Assembly (NCBI GenBank): GCA_029211065.1
Contig: JARGFK010000002.1
Span: forward strand, 1-64,000
Origin: Desulfobacterales bacterium
GTDB lineage: Bacteria; Desulfobacterota; Desulfobacteria; Desulfobacterales; JARGFK01
Length of the DNA stretch: 64,000 nt
Reading direction: 5' to 3'
Shown here piece after piece: positions 33,942-42,276 of this stretch. A program made the translations under genes and the position numbers. Every line of letters starts with the position of its first letter. Positions within the stretch are counted from its first letter, which is position 1. The notes beneath the pieces are model-generated. The model had not been told where the DNA came from. It worked only from the letters and a program-made list of their open reading frames with translations, and made no database searches.

Positions 33942-34772
33942 ATGGAAACGACCCTTTTCGATTATAACCATATGGAGCAGCGCATATTGAAAAAACTGGA
34001 AACACTTCCCCTGATCGGTTTTTACGCCAAAACCCGGGGGTGGCATTTTGTCCTTTCCTGGACCCATCGCGCCACCGGACTTTTGCTGGTCCTGTATGTC
34101 TGGTTCCATATTTATACCCTTACAGCGCTGGCAACACCGGATGTTTTCGCTCTAAAAATGAAGCTTTTTCAGGGAGCCTTTTTTGTGCTTCTGGAATGGG
34201 CGCTGGCTGTGCCGGTGATCTTTCATGCACTCAACGGGGGCCGTTTGATTCTTTACGAAGTCTTTTACAGCCGGGCGGATGCAGCCATCACCCGGGGGGT
34301 TCTGATATTTTCAGTGCTGTATGTCGGTCTGCTGGGGTTGATGATGATCAGGGGGGATCAGGCGGTATCCCCATTTCTGTTCTGGCTTTGCCTGCTGGCC
34401 ATGAGCGTCTGCCTGTCCTATGTCGTTGCTTTAAAAACATGGCCCGGCGAAAATTCCTTGGGCTGGAAACTGCAGCGCATCAGCGGCAGTTTTTTGCTGC
34501 CGATGATACCGGCGCACCTCTTGTTTATGCATTTGCAGCCCGCAATCGGTCATGATGCCGGCGTTATTATTGCCAGAATGCAGCATGTTTTTATTAAAAC
34601 CGTAGCCGTTGCGCTGCTCAGCGCAGGTCTCTATCACGGCGGCTACGGCCTGTTGTCCATTATCAAGGACTATCTCCCCGCCAGGTTTTTACACTATTGT
34701 TGCGCCATGCTTATCCTCATCATCATGGGTTTCTTTTTCTTGGCCGGCGTTCAATTAACGCTTTTTATATAG
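33942..34772 (+). CDS. Succinate dehydrogenase/fumarate reductase cytochrome b subunit, fused SdhC-SdhD-like
   Basis: About 276 residues and at least six membrane helices. The first half resembles SdhC (LSWTHRATGLLLVLYVWFHI; two histidines suitable for haem b). The second half starts with a similar motif LQRISGSFLLPMIPAHLLFM and ends with FIKTVAVALLSAGLYHGGYG like SdhD. Thus one protein seems to replace the two small anchors. Start at 33942 has GAGGAG eight bases before it. It would anchor SdhA/SdhB, encoded next, and exchange electrons with quinone. Confidence 0.8.
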   Translation: METTLFDYNHMEQRILKKLETLPLIGFYAKTRGWHFVLSWTHRATGLLLVLYVWFHIYTLTALATPDVFALKMKLFQGAFFVLLEWALAVPVIFHALNGGRLILYEVFYSRADAAITRGVLIFSVLYVGLLGLMMIRGDQAVSPFLFWLCLLAMSVCLSYVVALKTWPGENSLGWKLQRISGSFLLPMIPAHLLFMHLQPAIGHDAGVIIARMQHVFIKTVAVALLSAGLYHGGYGLLSIIKDYLPARFLHYCCAMLILIIMGFFFLAGVQLTLFI

Positions 34773-34784
34773 AGGAGTATGTGA

Positions 34785-36581
34785 ATGAACAGGGCCCTGC
34801 AAACATCGGCAACCCTTCTTTGCGACCTGCTGATCATCGGCGCGGGCGGCGCTGGAATGCGTTGCGCGGCCGAGGTGCTGGGAAAAAGACCGAACAGCCG
34901 GGTGATTGCCTTGACCAAGGTCCCGCACCCGCAGAAATCCCACACTTCCACCGCCCAGGGGGGGCTGGCGTCTGTTGATCCGGCCGATCCGGCCGACAAA
35001 ATCATTTACCATATGTTTGACACCTGGAAGGGCTCCGACTGCATGGCCGACCAGAATGTCGTCAAAAAAATATGTGAAGCCGCCTGGGAGCAGGTTATCT
35101 GGCTGGAAAACCGCGGCATGCATTTTTCCCGGAACCAGGATGGAAAACTCAGCAAGCGGACCTTTGGCGGCCACACCTTGAATTTTGGTGAACGTTCCGC
35201 GTTTCGGGCTGTTTTCGAGGCCGACCGTACCGGAAAAGGAATCATGGATACGGCCTGGGGAGAATCCATGAAACAGGGGGTTTCCTTTTTAAACCAGTCT
35301 ATTGCCGCCGAGCTGCTGTTTAGTGACGACCAGTGTGTCGGCGCAATGGTTTTTCTCCAAAAAGAAGGTAAATTCGCCCGGATTTTATCCCGGGCAACCG
35401 TCCTTGCCACCGGCGGCAGCGGTCAGGTCTTCAAAGTCACCACCAACTGCCGCCAAAATACCGGAGACGGCCTGGCCATTGCCCTCCAGGCAGGCCTCCC
35501 GATCCTGGATCCGGAAGCTGTCCAGTTTCACCCCACCGGCATCGTGGGTCCCGGCATACTGGCCAGCGAAACCCTGCGTTCGGTGGGCGGCATTCTGCGC
35601 AACAAGGATTTGGAGCCGTTCATGGAACACTATGCGCCCAAAATGAAAGACCTGGCCCCACGGGACCTGGTGTCCCGGGCCATCGAAACGGAAATCCGCC
35701 AAGGCCGGGGCGTATTGAATCCCGATCACCATATCGAGCATGTCTGGATCGATCTGCGGCATCTGTCTCAAAAGGTCCATGAAGAGCAAATTCCTGAAGT
35801 TTCCGGATTTTTTAAACAATATGTAAACCTGGATGCCCGGACAGAACTCTGCCCGGTGCGCCCCAGCAACCACTATCATATGGGCGGCATCCCGACGAAC
35901 CTGTCCGGTCAGGTTCTCAACAGCAGCCAAAACCCCGTTCCGGGCCTGTATGCCGTGGGCGAATGTGCGGCGGCCAGTTTTCACGGCTTTAACCGCCTGG
36001 GCACCAATTCCATCCTGGAACTCATCACCATGGGAAAATTTGTCGGTGAGAGCGTCCTGGAATTTTTAAAGGAGGCCCCGCAAAAACCGGCCGAAGCGTC
36101 TGCTGTAAAAACTTTCAGCCGGTTTTCCGAGTATCTGGAAGGACGGGGCACAGACAGCATCGGGCAAATTCGCGATGCCTTGAGAACGCTGATGACCGCC
36201 AATGTCGGCGTTTTCCGCACGGAATCCGGCATATCGGAAGCCATTGGCGCCCTAAAAGAACTGAATGAGCGGGCTCAAAAAGTTTCCCTGTCAAACAAAA
36301 GCCTGGCCATGAATCAAGAGCTTATGCAGCGCTGGGAGATGGATGCGCTTCTGGCGGTCTCCATGGTCATCGCCCGGGCGGCATTGGCGCGCAAAGAATC
36401 CCGCGGGGCCCATTTCCGCGAAGATTTTCCCGAGCGCCGCGACGAATTTAACCACCACACCCTGGCTTCCATGACCGTTTTCGGCGATGTCGCGCTTGCC
36501 CGGCGGACGGTTGATATGAGCGTTTTCAACGCCGGCGGCGCACATCATGAAAATTTCAACCTGATTGAGAGAAAATATTAA
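34785..36581 (+). CDS. sdhA: Succinate dehydrogenase/fumarate reductase flavoprotein subunit
   Basis: 598 residues. FAD domain: GAGGAGMRCAAEVLG; KSHTSTAQGGLASV with the His expected to carry covalent FAD; VLATGGSGQVFK; then the catalytic region QFHPTGIVGPGIL, and RPSNHYHMGGIPTNLSGQV with catalytic Arg/His. AVGECAAASFHGFNRLGTNS is the second FAD-binding segment. Oxidises succinate or reduces fumarate; direction cannot be told. Related flavoproteins that act on other dicarboxylates exist, and the context (MmgE/PrpD, CaiB) leaves room for a substituted succinate. AGAGGAG site before the ATG. Confidence 0.9.
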   Translation: MNRALQTSATLLCDLLIIGAGGAGMRCAAEVLGKRPNSRVIALTKVPHPQKSHTSTAQGGLASVDPADPADKIIYHMFDTWKGSDCMADQNVVKKICEAAWEQVIWLENRGMHFSRNQDGKLSKRTFGGHTLNFGERSAFRAVFEADRTGKGIMDTAWGESMKQGVSFLNQSIAAELLFSDDQCVGAMVFLQKEGKFARILSRATVLATGGSGQVFKVTTNCRQNTGDGLAIALQAGLPILDPEAVQFHPTGIVGPGILASETLRSVGGILRNKDLEPFMEHYAPKMKDLAPRDLVSRAIETEIRQGRGVLNPDHHIEHVWIDLRHLSQKVHEEQIPEVSGFFKQYVNLDARTELCPVRPSNHYHMGGIPTNLSGQVLNSSQNPVPGLYAVGECAAASFHGFNRLGTNSILELITMGKFVGESVLEFLKEAPQKPAEASAVKTFSRFSEYLEGRGTDSIGQIRDALRTLMTANVGVFRTESGISEAIGALKELNERAQKVSLSNKSLAMNQELMQRWEMDALLAVSMVIARAALARKESRGAHFREDFPERRDEFNHHTLASMTVFGDVALARRTVDMSVFNAGGAHHENFNLIERKY

Positions 36582-36589
36582 GGACCCGT

Positions 36590-37312
36590 ATGGAAAAAAT
36601 CTACAAGATTACCTTAAGAATCCATCGCTACGATCCGGATATCGAGCGTTCCTGGATCCAGGAATACCGGGTAGATGCCGGCCGCATCCTGCGCTTTGTC
36701 GATCTGTTTCGCAAAATAAACGATGAACAGGACCCGTCTTTAACCTGGAATTCATCCTGTGAACACGGCCAGTGCGGTTCCTGTGCGGTCCGGATCAACG
36801 GCAAACCGATGCTGTCCTGCGAACTTTTGGTGGAAAACGCCGTGGCTTATTTTAACACCACGCTTTTTGATATAGAACCCCTTACCATTGCCCCGGTGGT
36901 TCGCGACCTGGTCGTCGATATTGAAAAGGCCTATGAAAAAGTCAACCGGGCCAAGCCCTATATCATTGCCCCCAAACCGGCCGCTGAAAAGGCTGCTGAA
37001 TATTGCATCACGCCCCAGGAGCTTGAAAAATACGTCGCCGCCACCCGCTGCATCAACTGCTTTTGCTGTGCTGAGGCCTGTATCAGCAGTCCCAAAGCTT
37101 TTCTGGGGCCCAACGCCCTGCTGGCCAGCATCGTCCGGGTAATGGACCCCCGCGAACAGGAAAAAACCGACCGCCTGGCGTTGCTTTACAGCGACCAGGG
37201 GGTCCGGCGCTGTCATACTTCTAAGGCCTGCTCCTTTGTCTGTCCCAAGGAAATCGATGTGGCCTATTTTATCGCGCTGGCTAAATCCGGCCGGTTTGAC
37301 CCGAACCCCTAA
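36590..37312 (+). CDS. sdhB: Succinate dehydrogenase/fumarate reductase iron-sulfur subunit
   Basis: 240 residues. The N-terminal 2Fe-2S ferredoxin domain carries CEHGQCGSCAV and LSCELL; the C-terminal helical domain carries CINCFCCAEACISS and CHTSKACSFVCPKEID for the 4Fe-4S and 3Fe-4S clusters. The first motif has CGSCA rather than the CGSDA/CGSCG seen elsewhere, fully compatible with cluster binding. AAGGACC before the ATG. Eight bases after sdhA. Confidence 0.9.
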   Translation: MEKIYKITLRIHRYDPDIERSWIQEYRVDAGRILRFVDLFRKINDEQDPSLTWNSSCEHGQCGSCAVRINGKPMLSCELLVENAVAYFNTTLFDIEPLTIAPVVRDLVVDIEKAYEKVNRAKPYIIAPKPAAEKAAEYCITPQELEKYVAATRCINCFCCAEACISSPKAFLGPNALLASIVRVMDPREQEKTDRLALLYSDQGVRRCHTSKACSFVCPKEIDVAYFIALAKSGRFDPNP

Positions 37313-37330
37313 TTCAGCAGGAGATGCAAC

Positions 37331-38005
37331 ATGAAAACGGAAATTCCGGGCTGCGCCCGCTGTTCATTTCAACCATCGGAGAGAATTTGTCAGAACGAAG
37401 ACGGCAAAGCGCCGCCTTACTGCACCACCGTCATTAAAGCCGGCGTCATTGAGAAAGCGCTCAAGGAATTCCAAAACCCCGACATCCAAGAATTTGCAAA
37501 ACAGGCTTCCATCCAGGAAGGCTGCGGTTATGCCGAAAAGGAGCGCGGTTATGATCACGTTCGGCCGCTTAAGCCCCGCATTATGGAAATCATCGAGTTT
37601 GCCGAACGTATGACTTACCGACGCCTGGGGCTTGCGTTTTGCATCGGTCTTCGCAAAGAAGCCCGGGAGGTCGAAAAACTCTTCGTTTCCAAAGGCTTTG
37701 AGGTGGTGTCGTCTTTATGTAAAATCGGACGAACCGCAAAAGAATCCATCGGGGTCCGGGACGATCAAAAAATACGCATCGGCAGCTTTGAGTCCATGTG
37801 CAATCCCATCGCCCAGGCATATGTCCTGAACGAAGCCCAAACGGACTTCAATGTTCTCATGGGGCTGTGCGTCGGTCATGACTCGCTTTTTTTTAAATAC
37901 AGCCAGGCGCCCTGCACTGTCTTTGCGGTCAAAGACCGCGTTTTGGGCCATAACCCCCTGGCCGCCATTTATACCCTTGACAGCTACTATCGCTCAATTA
38001 AATGA
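37331..38005 (+). CDS. DUF1847 protein (cysteine-rich, probable metal-binding)
   Basis: 224 residues of the DUF1847 family. N-terminus has CARCSFQPSERIC and PPYCTT; a further GCGYAEKERG group, and a C-terminal domain with CIGLRKEAREVEK, MGLCVGHDSLFFKYSQAP and TVFAVKDRVLGHNPL are characteristic. Metal or cluster binding is suggested by the cysteines, but no activity is known. Its place between sdhB and the fumarase genes implies a helper or redox role in that pathway. A CAGGAG site precedes the ATG. Confidence 0.8.
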   Translation: MKTEIPGCARCSFQPSERICQNEDGKAPPYCTTVIKAGVIEKALKEFQNPDIQEFAKQASIQEGCGYAEKERGYDHVRPLKPRIMEIIEFAERMTYRRLGLAFCIGLRKEAREVEKLFVSKGFEVVSSLCKIGRTAKESIGVRDDQKIRIGSFESMCNPIAQAYVLNEAQTDFNVLMGLCVGHDSLFFKYSQAPCTVFAVKDRVLGHNPLAAIYTLDSYYRSIK

Positions 38006-38020
38006 AAGGAAACCGTACGC

Positions 38021-38860
38021 ATGCGGGAAATCCCTGTGGAAAACATCACCCGGGCCATTCGCGACCTGTCCATCCGGGCCAATACGGATCTTGGGGCGGA
38101 CGTGCTGGACGCTTTCCATCGATCCCTGGAGACGGAAACCTCACCGGTGGGAAAAGAAATCCTGGAGCGCCTGATTGAAAACGCCGCCATCGCCCATCAG
38201 GAAAAAATACCCATTTGCCAGGATACCGGCATGGCGGTGGTCTTTGTGGAAATGGGCCAGGATGTTCATGTGGTCGGGGGGGATCTGAAAGAAGCCATCC
38301 ACGAGGGGGTCCGCCAGGGTTACCGGGACGGGTATTTGCGCAAAAGTGTCTGCCACCCCCTGAGCCGGCAAAACACCGGGGACAACACCCCCGCCATCAT
38401 TCATTTTGATGTGGTTGCGGGCGACGGCTTTAAACTCGTTGTGACCCCCAAGGGCTTCGGCAGCGAAAACATGAGCCGGGTCACCATGCTGGCGCCGGCG
38501 GAAGGGTTTAGCGGCATCAGAAATTATGTGGTAAACCGGGTAAAAGCGGCCGGCCCCAATCCGTGTCCCCCCACCACCATCGGGGTGGGCATCGGCGGAA
38601 CACTGGAGCGGGCGGCTTTTCTGGCCAAAAAAGCGCTGCTGCGTCCGCTGGGAAGTGAAAATCCCGACCCCGAACTGGCGGCACTCGAAAAGGACTGGTT
38701 GCAGGAAATCAACCGGCTGGGAATCGGCCCCCAGGGACTGGGCGGCAGAACCACGGCCCTGGGCGTACACATCATTGCAGCGCCCTGCCACATTGCCAGC
38801 ATTTCTTTGGCGGTCAATATTCAATGTCATGCCTCGCGCCACAAGGAAATAGCGCTGTAA
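38021..38860 (+). CDS. Class I fumarate hydratase (or related dicarboxylate hydratase), alpha subunit
   Basis: 279 residues. Class I [4Fe-4S] hydratase alpha chain: IPICQDTGMAVVF, PLSRQNTGDNTPAIIHF, TPKGFGSENMSRVTM, NPCPPTTIGVGIGGT and APCHIASISLAVNIQCHASR, with three cysteines placed to hold the cluster. Pairs with the next gene. Acts on fumarate/malate; tartrate or mesaconate dehydratases share the fold, and the catabolic context makes these alternatives. AAAGGAA site upstream. Confidence 0.88.
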   Translation: MREIPVENITRAIRDLSIRANTDLGADVLDAFHRSLETETSPVGKEILERLIENAAIAHQEKIPICQDTGMAVVFVEMGQDVHVVGGDLKEAIHEGVRQGYRDGYLRKSVCHPLSRQNTGDNTPAIIHFDVVAGDGFKLVVTPKGFGSENMSRVTMLAPAEGFSGIRNYVVNRVKAAGPNPCPPTTIGVGIGGTLERAAFLAKKALLRPLGSENPDPELAALEKDWLQEINRLGIGPQGLGGRTTALGVHIIAAPCHIASISLAVNIQCHASRHKEIAL

Positions 38861-38899
38861 AGCGCCGCATGACCTTCTCTTGTGAAAGGAAATGTAAAA

Positions 38900-39454
38900 A
38901 TGACCGAAAGCATCCGGCTGACCACCCCGCTCAAAACAAGCGATCTTGAAAAGCTCCATATCGGCGACCGGGTTTTCATCAGCGGCATGCTCTACAGCAC
39001 CCGGGATGCCGCCCATCTGCGCCTGTTTCAGCTGCTGGCCGAAAACAAGCCCCTGCCCTTTGATATACAGGGACACATCATCTACTATATGGGTCCATCT
39101 CCGGCAAGGCCCGGAAAACCCATCGGCGCCGCAGGCCCCACCTCCAGCTACCGCATGGATGCGTACGCGCCGGCCCTGATCGCCCGGGGATTAAAGGGTA
39201 TGATCGGCAAGGGGGCCCGCAACCAGGCGGTTAAAGACGCCATGAAGCGTTACCGGGCGGTCTATTTTGCCGCCATCGGCGGCGCCGGCGCCCTGATTTC
39301 AAAATGCATCCTGTCGTCAGAGGTCATCGCTTATCCGGAACTGGGGACAGAGGCTGTCCGGCGGCTGAAGGTCGAATCGTTTCCGGTTCTTGTTGCCAAT
39401 GACGTCCATGGCCGGGATCTTTACGAGGAAGGGATAAAGGCTTATGCTTGCTGA
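38900..39454 (+). CDS. Class I fumarate hydratase (or related dicarboxylate hydratase), beta subunit
   Basis: About 184 residues. Family motifs: LHIGDRVFISGMLYSTRDAA, IYYMGPSPARPGKPIGAAGP, TSSYRMDAYAP and GMIGKGA. Start at 38900 is chosen with AAAGGAAAT just before it; a GTG six codons earlier is possible. Forms a heterodimer with the alpha chain. Confidence 0.87.
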   Translation: MTESIRLTTPLKTSDLEKLHIGDRVFISGMLYSTRDAAHLRLFQLLAENKPLPFDIQGHIIYYMGPSPARPGKPIGAAGPTSSYRMDAYAPALIARGLKGMIGKGARNQAVKDAMKRYRAVYFAAIGGAGALISKCILSSEVIAYPELGTEAVRRLKVESFPVLVANDVHGRDLYEEGIKAYAC

Positions 39455-39484
39455 AAAGTGCATTCATGGATATGATTCAAAAAC

Positions 39485-39515
39485 CCGCCGGATTGAAAAG
39501 GGGATGGTCCGGCGG
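39485..39515 (+). terminator. Hairpin between the fumarase and MmgE/PrpD genes
   Basis: CCGCCGGA (39485-39492) pairs with TCCGGCGG (39508-39515); a T-run appears some 14 bases later. It may lower read-through into the MmgE/PrpD and CaiB genes, splitting the cluster in two units. Confidence 0.5.
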
Positions 39516-39566
39516 TTAGGACAGATAACTTTTTTTCAACTGCTATCGTTATAAAGGAAGGACGTC

Positions 39567-40946
39567 ATGAAAGAAACCGCCGAACTGATCCAGCGCTGCC
39601 AGGCGCTCGATTTTCAAAACCTGCCGCCGGAAATCGTCGATCGGGCTAAATATTTACTGCTGGATTACCTGGGGGTTGCCGGCCGCGGTGCTTTGAGCGA
39701 CTCCGCTGTTGCCGCCCGGAAAATGGTCGCTAATCTGGAATCCGCCCCAAAAGGAGCGGTTGTCATTGGAACGAAGCAGTCGGCCAGCCCCCCTTATGCC
39801 GCCCTTCTAAACGGAATCGCCGCACATTCCATCGAGCTCGATGATGTGGTCAATGAGGCCTCCCTCCATCCGGGGGTAACCGTCATGTCGGCGGCACTGG
39901 CCGCCGGTCACCTGGCAAACCGCAGCGGCAAAGAACTCATTACGGGAATTGTCGCCGGCTACGAGGTCGTAATCCGCCTCGGCATCGGGTTGGATCCCTC
40001 CGCCCATTATGCCCGGGGATTTCATCCCACCGCTACCTGCGGTGCGCTGGGGTCGGCCATAACGGCCGCAAAGATTTTAGGCTTAAGTGCTGTTGAAATG
40101 AAAAACGCGCTGGGAATCGCCGGCAGCCAGGCAGCCGGCTTGATGGAGTTTTTAAGTGACGGCGCTTTTACCAAGCGTTTCCATGCCGGCTGGGCCGCCC
40201 ATAGCGGCCTGCTGGCAGCCCTGCTGGCCAGAGAGGGTTTTACAGGACCCGGCACGGTTATCGAGGGTAAATTCGGTTTTTTAAAATCCTATTCCGACAG
40301 GCCGGATCCCGATCGCGTTCTGGCCGCCTGGGGAAACCCCTACCAGGTCATGAAAACCAGTATTAAACCCCATGCCTGCTGCCGCTACAAACAGGGCCCG
40401 ATTGACGGAATCCTCACGATCATGCGGAAACACGGGCTCACGGCCGCAGATATTGAGTCGGTCGAACTCGCCGTTTTAAAAACAGGCTTTGCGCTGGTGG
40501 TGGAGCCCGAAACCCAAAAGCAAAATCCGCAATCCATCGTGGATGCCCAGTTCAGCATGCCCTTTGGCGCGGCGGTTGCCATCCTGTTCGGAAAGGCTTC
40601 ACTGGATGAATATTCTCAGGAAAACCTGAGTTCCCCCGAGGTCCGGAAAATGATGAGCCGGATCCGCTGTGTTGCGGATGCCGAGCTGGAGAAGGACTTT
40701 CCCAGAAAATGGCCTGCCCGGGTGGCGATAACAACGGGCCGCGGACAGGAATTTTCTATTAAAATTGATTTTCCCAAGGGGGATCCGGAAAATCCATTGA
40801 CATGGGAAGAGCTGATCGCCAAATATAAGGAACTCGTCCAGCCGGTCTATTCTGTTGATCGCATTTCCAAATTAATTGAAACCATAAAGCGCCTCGAACA
40901 TGTTGACACATTAAAATCACTATCTGAACTATTGCCTGCCGGATAG
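39567..40946 (+). CDS. MmgE/PrpD family protein (2-methylcitrate dehydratase/aconitate decarboxylase superfamily)
   Basis: 459 residues of the MmgE/PrpD fold. Visible family segments are GIAAHSIELDDVVNEASLHP, GYEVVIRLGIGL, GFHPTATCGALGSAI, SDGAFTKRFHAGWAAHSGLL and KPHACCRYKQGPIDG. Known members dehydrate 2-methylcitrate or decarboxylate cis-aconitate to itaconate; others isomerise iminodisuccinate. The exact reaction is open. AAGGAAGGACGTC precedes the ATG. Followed by a CoA-transferase gene, suggesting that its product, or an acid related to it, is activated as a CoA ester. Confidence 0.82.
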   Translation: MKETAELIQRCQALDFQNLPPEIVDRAKYLLLDYLGVAGRGALSDSAVAARKMVANLESAPKGAVVIGTKQSASPPYAALLNGIAAHSIELDDVVNEASLHPGVTVMSAALAAGHLANRSGKELITGIVAGYEVVIRLGIGLDPSAHYARGFHPTATCGALGSAITAAKILGLSAVEMKNALGIAGSQAAGLMEFLSDGAFTKRFHAGWAAHSGLLAALLAREGFTGPGTVIEGKFGFLKSYSDRPDPDRVLAAWGNPYQVMKTSIKPHACCRYKQGPIDGILTIMRKHGLTAADIESVELAVLKTGFALVVEPETQKQNPQSIVDAQFSMPFGAAVAILFGKASLDEYSQENLSSPEVRKMMSRIRCVADAELEKDFPRKWPARVAITTGRGQEFSIKIDFPKGDPENPLTWEELIAKYKELVQPVYSVDRISKLIETIKRLEHVDTLKSLSELLPAG

Positions 40947-41003
40947 TTTAATTGGTTTTCTTAAAATGAATTAAGCAAAAATAATGATGAAAAGGAGACA
41001 GGA

Positions 41004-42272
41004 ATGGCGAAATCTAAAGAAGAATTGATCCGGTTTATCGGGCAGCAGCGGGATGGAAAAAATTACACTGGCCTCCCCCTTGAAGGGGTGCGGGTGCTGG
41101 ACATGTCCACCATTGTGGCCGCACCCTCGGCAGCCATGTTGTTGGGAGATGCCGGTGCGGAGGTGATTAAAATAGAAAACCCGAAGGTGCCGGACGGCCT
41201 GCGGGCCTGGAGTGTCGTTGAAGAAAACGGTATTCAACCTTATTATGCCATGATCGGGCGCAATAAATTTCCGGTCACCATCAACCTGAAAGCCGAAGAC
41301 GGCAAAGAGATATTTTTTAAGCTGATCCAGCAGGCGGATGTTTTCATTGAAAACCTGCGGCCCGGATCCATGGAAAAGATGGGCCTGGGGGCCGACCGGC
41401 TGCTGGCGTTAAACCCGGGGCTGCTCATCGGAAAGGTATCCGGCTACGGACAAACCGGGCCCTACAGCATGAAACCCGGGTTTGGTACACTGGCCGAAGC
41501 TTTCAGCGGATTCACTTTTCTTAACGCCCATCCCGGCGGCCCGCCCACCAGTCCGCCCATGGCCCTGGCGGACTTTATCGCCGGGCTTCATTTGGCTTTT
41601 GCGGTGGTCGTTTCCCTGCGGGCTCAAAAACGGATGAAATCGGGCGGCCAGGTGATTGATATATCCCTTTTTGAGCCGCTTTTCAGCCTGCTGGGCGCTG
41701 ATTTTTTATCCTATTATCTCACCGGCGAAGTTCCCCGGCCCATCGGCAATGAACTTCGCGGAGCAGCCCCCAGAAACAATTACCGCACCAAGGAAGGCGA
41801 TTGGGTGGCATTGTCCTGTTCTTCCCAGGGAACCTGGGAAAGGTTGGCCGAAGCCATGGACCGGCAGGATATGATCAAAGACCCCCGTTTTCTGACCAAC
41901 GAACAGCGCATCTCAACGGAAAGCCGCCGCATTCTGAATGAAACCATACAGGAATGGATCGGAAGCAAGGACACCGAAGAGTTTCTCGACATCTGCACGA
42001 AACTGGGCCTTACGGCCGGGCCGATACCCGATATGAAGGATATCGATGCCGATAAACATTACCGGGAAAGAAAAACGCTGGTGGAAATAGAAGACCCGGC
42101 CACCGGCATTATGATGAAAATGCCGGATATTGCCTACCGAATGCTGGGCGCACCTGCTAAAATCCGGTTTGCCGGCCTGCCCGTCGGTTCGGCCAATGAA
42201 GTCATTTATCAGGATCTTTTAGGTTTCTCTGCTGAAGAAGTCGAAAAGTTTAAAAGAGAAGGCGCCATATAA
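41004..42272 (+). CDS. CaiB/BaiF (family III) CoA-transferase
   Basis: 422 residues. Family III CoA-transferase: GVRVLDMSTIVAAPSAAMLL, AEVIKIENP, FPVTINLKAEDG and the segment PPMALADFIAGLHLAF with the aspartate (in ADFIAG) expected to form the aspartyl-CoA intermediate. These enzymes form interlocked dimers and transfer CoA between an acyl-CoA donor such as succinyl-CoA and an acid. AAAGGAGACAGG before the ATG. Together with MmgE/PrpD it points to a dicarboxylic or aromatic-derived acid; the donor could come from the SDH/fumarase pathway. Confidence 0.85.
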   Translation: MAKSKEELIRFIGQQRDGKNYTGLPLEGVRVLDMSTIVAAPSAAMLLGDAGAEVIKIENPKVPDGLRAWSVVEENGIQPYYAMIGRNKFPVTINLKAEDGKEIFFKLIQQADVFIENLRPGSMEKMGLGADRLLALNPGLLIGKVSGYGQTGPYSMKPGFGTLAEAFSGFTFLNAHPGGPPTSPPMALADFIAGLHLAFAVVVSLRAQKRMKSGGQVIDISLFEPLFSLLGADFLSYYLTGEVPRPIGNELRGAAPRNNYRTKEGDWVALSCSSQGTWERLAEAMDRQDMIKDPRFLTNEQRISTESRRILNETIQEWIGSKDTEEFLDICTKLGLTAGPIPDMKDIDADKHYRERKTLVEIEDPATGIMMKMPDIAYRMLGAPAKIRFAGLPVGSANEVIYQDLLGFSAEEVEKFKREGAI

Positions 42273-42276
42273 ATTT

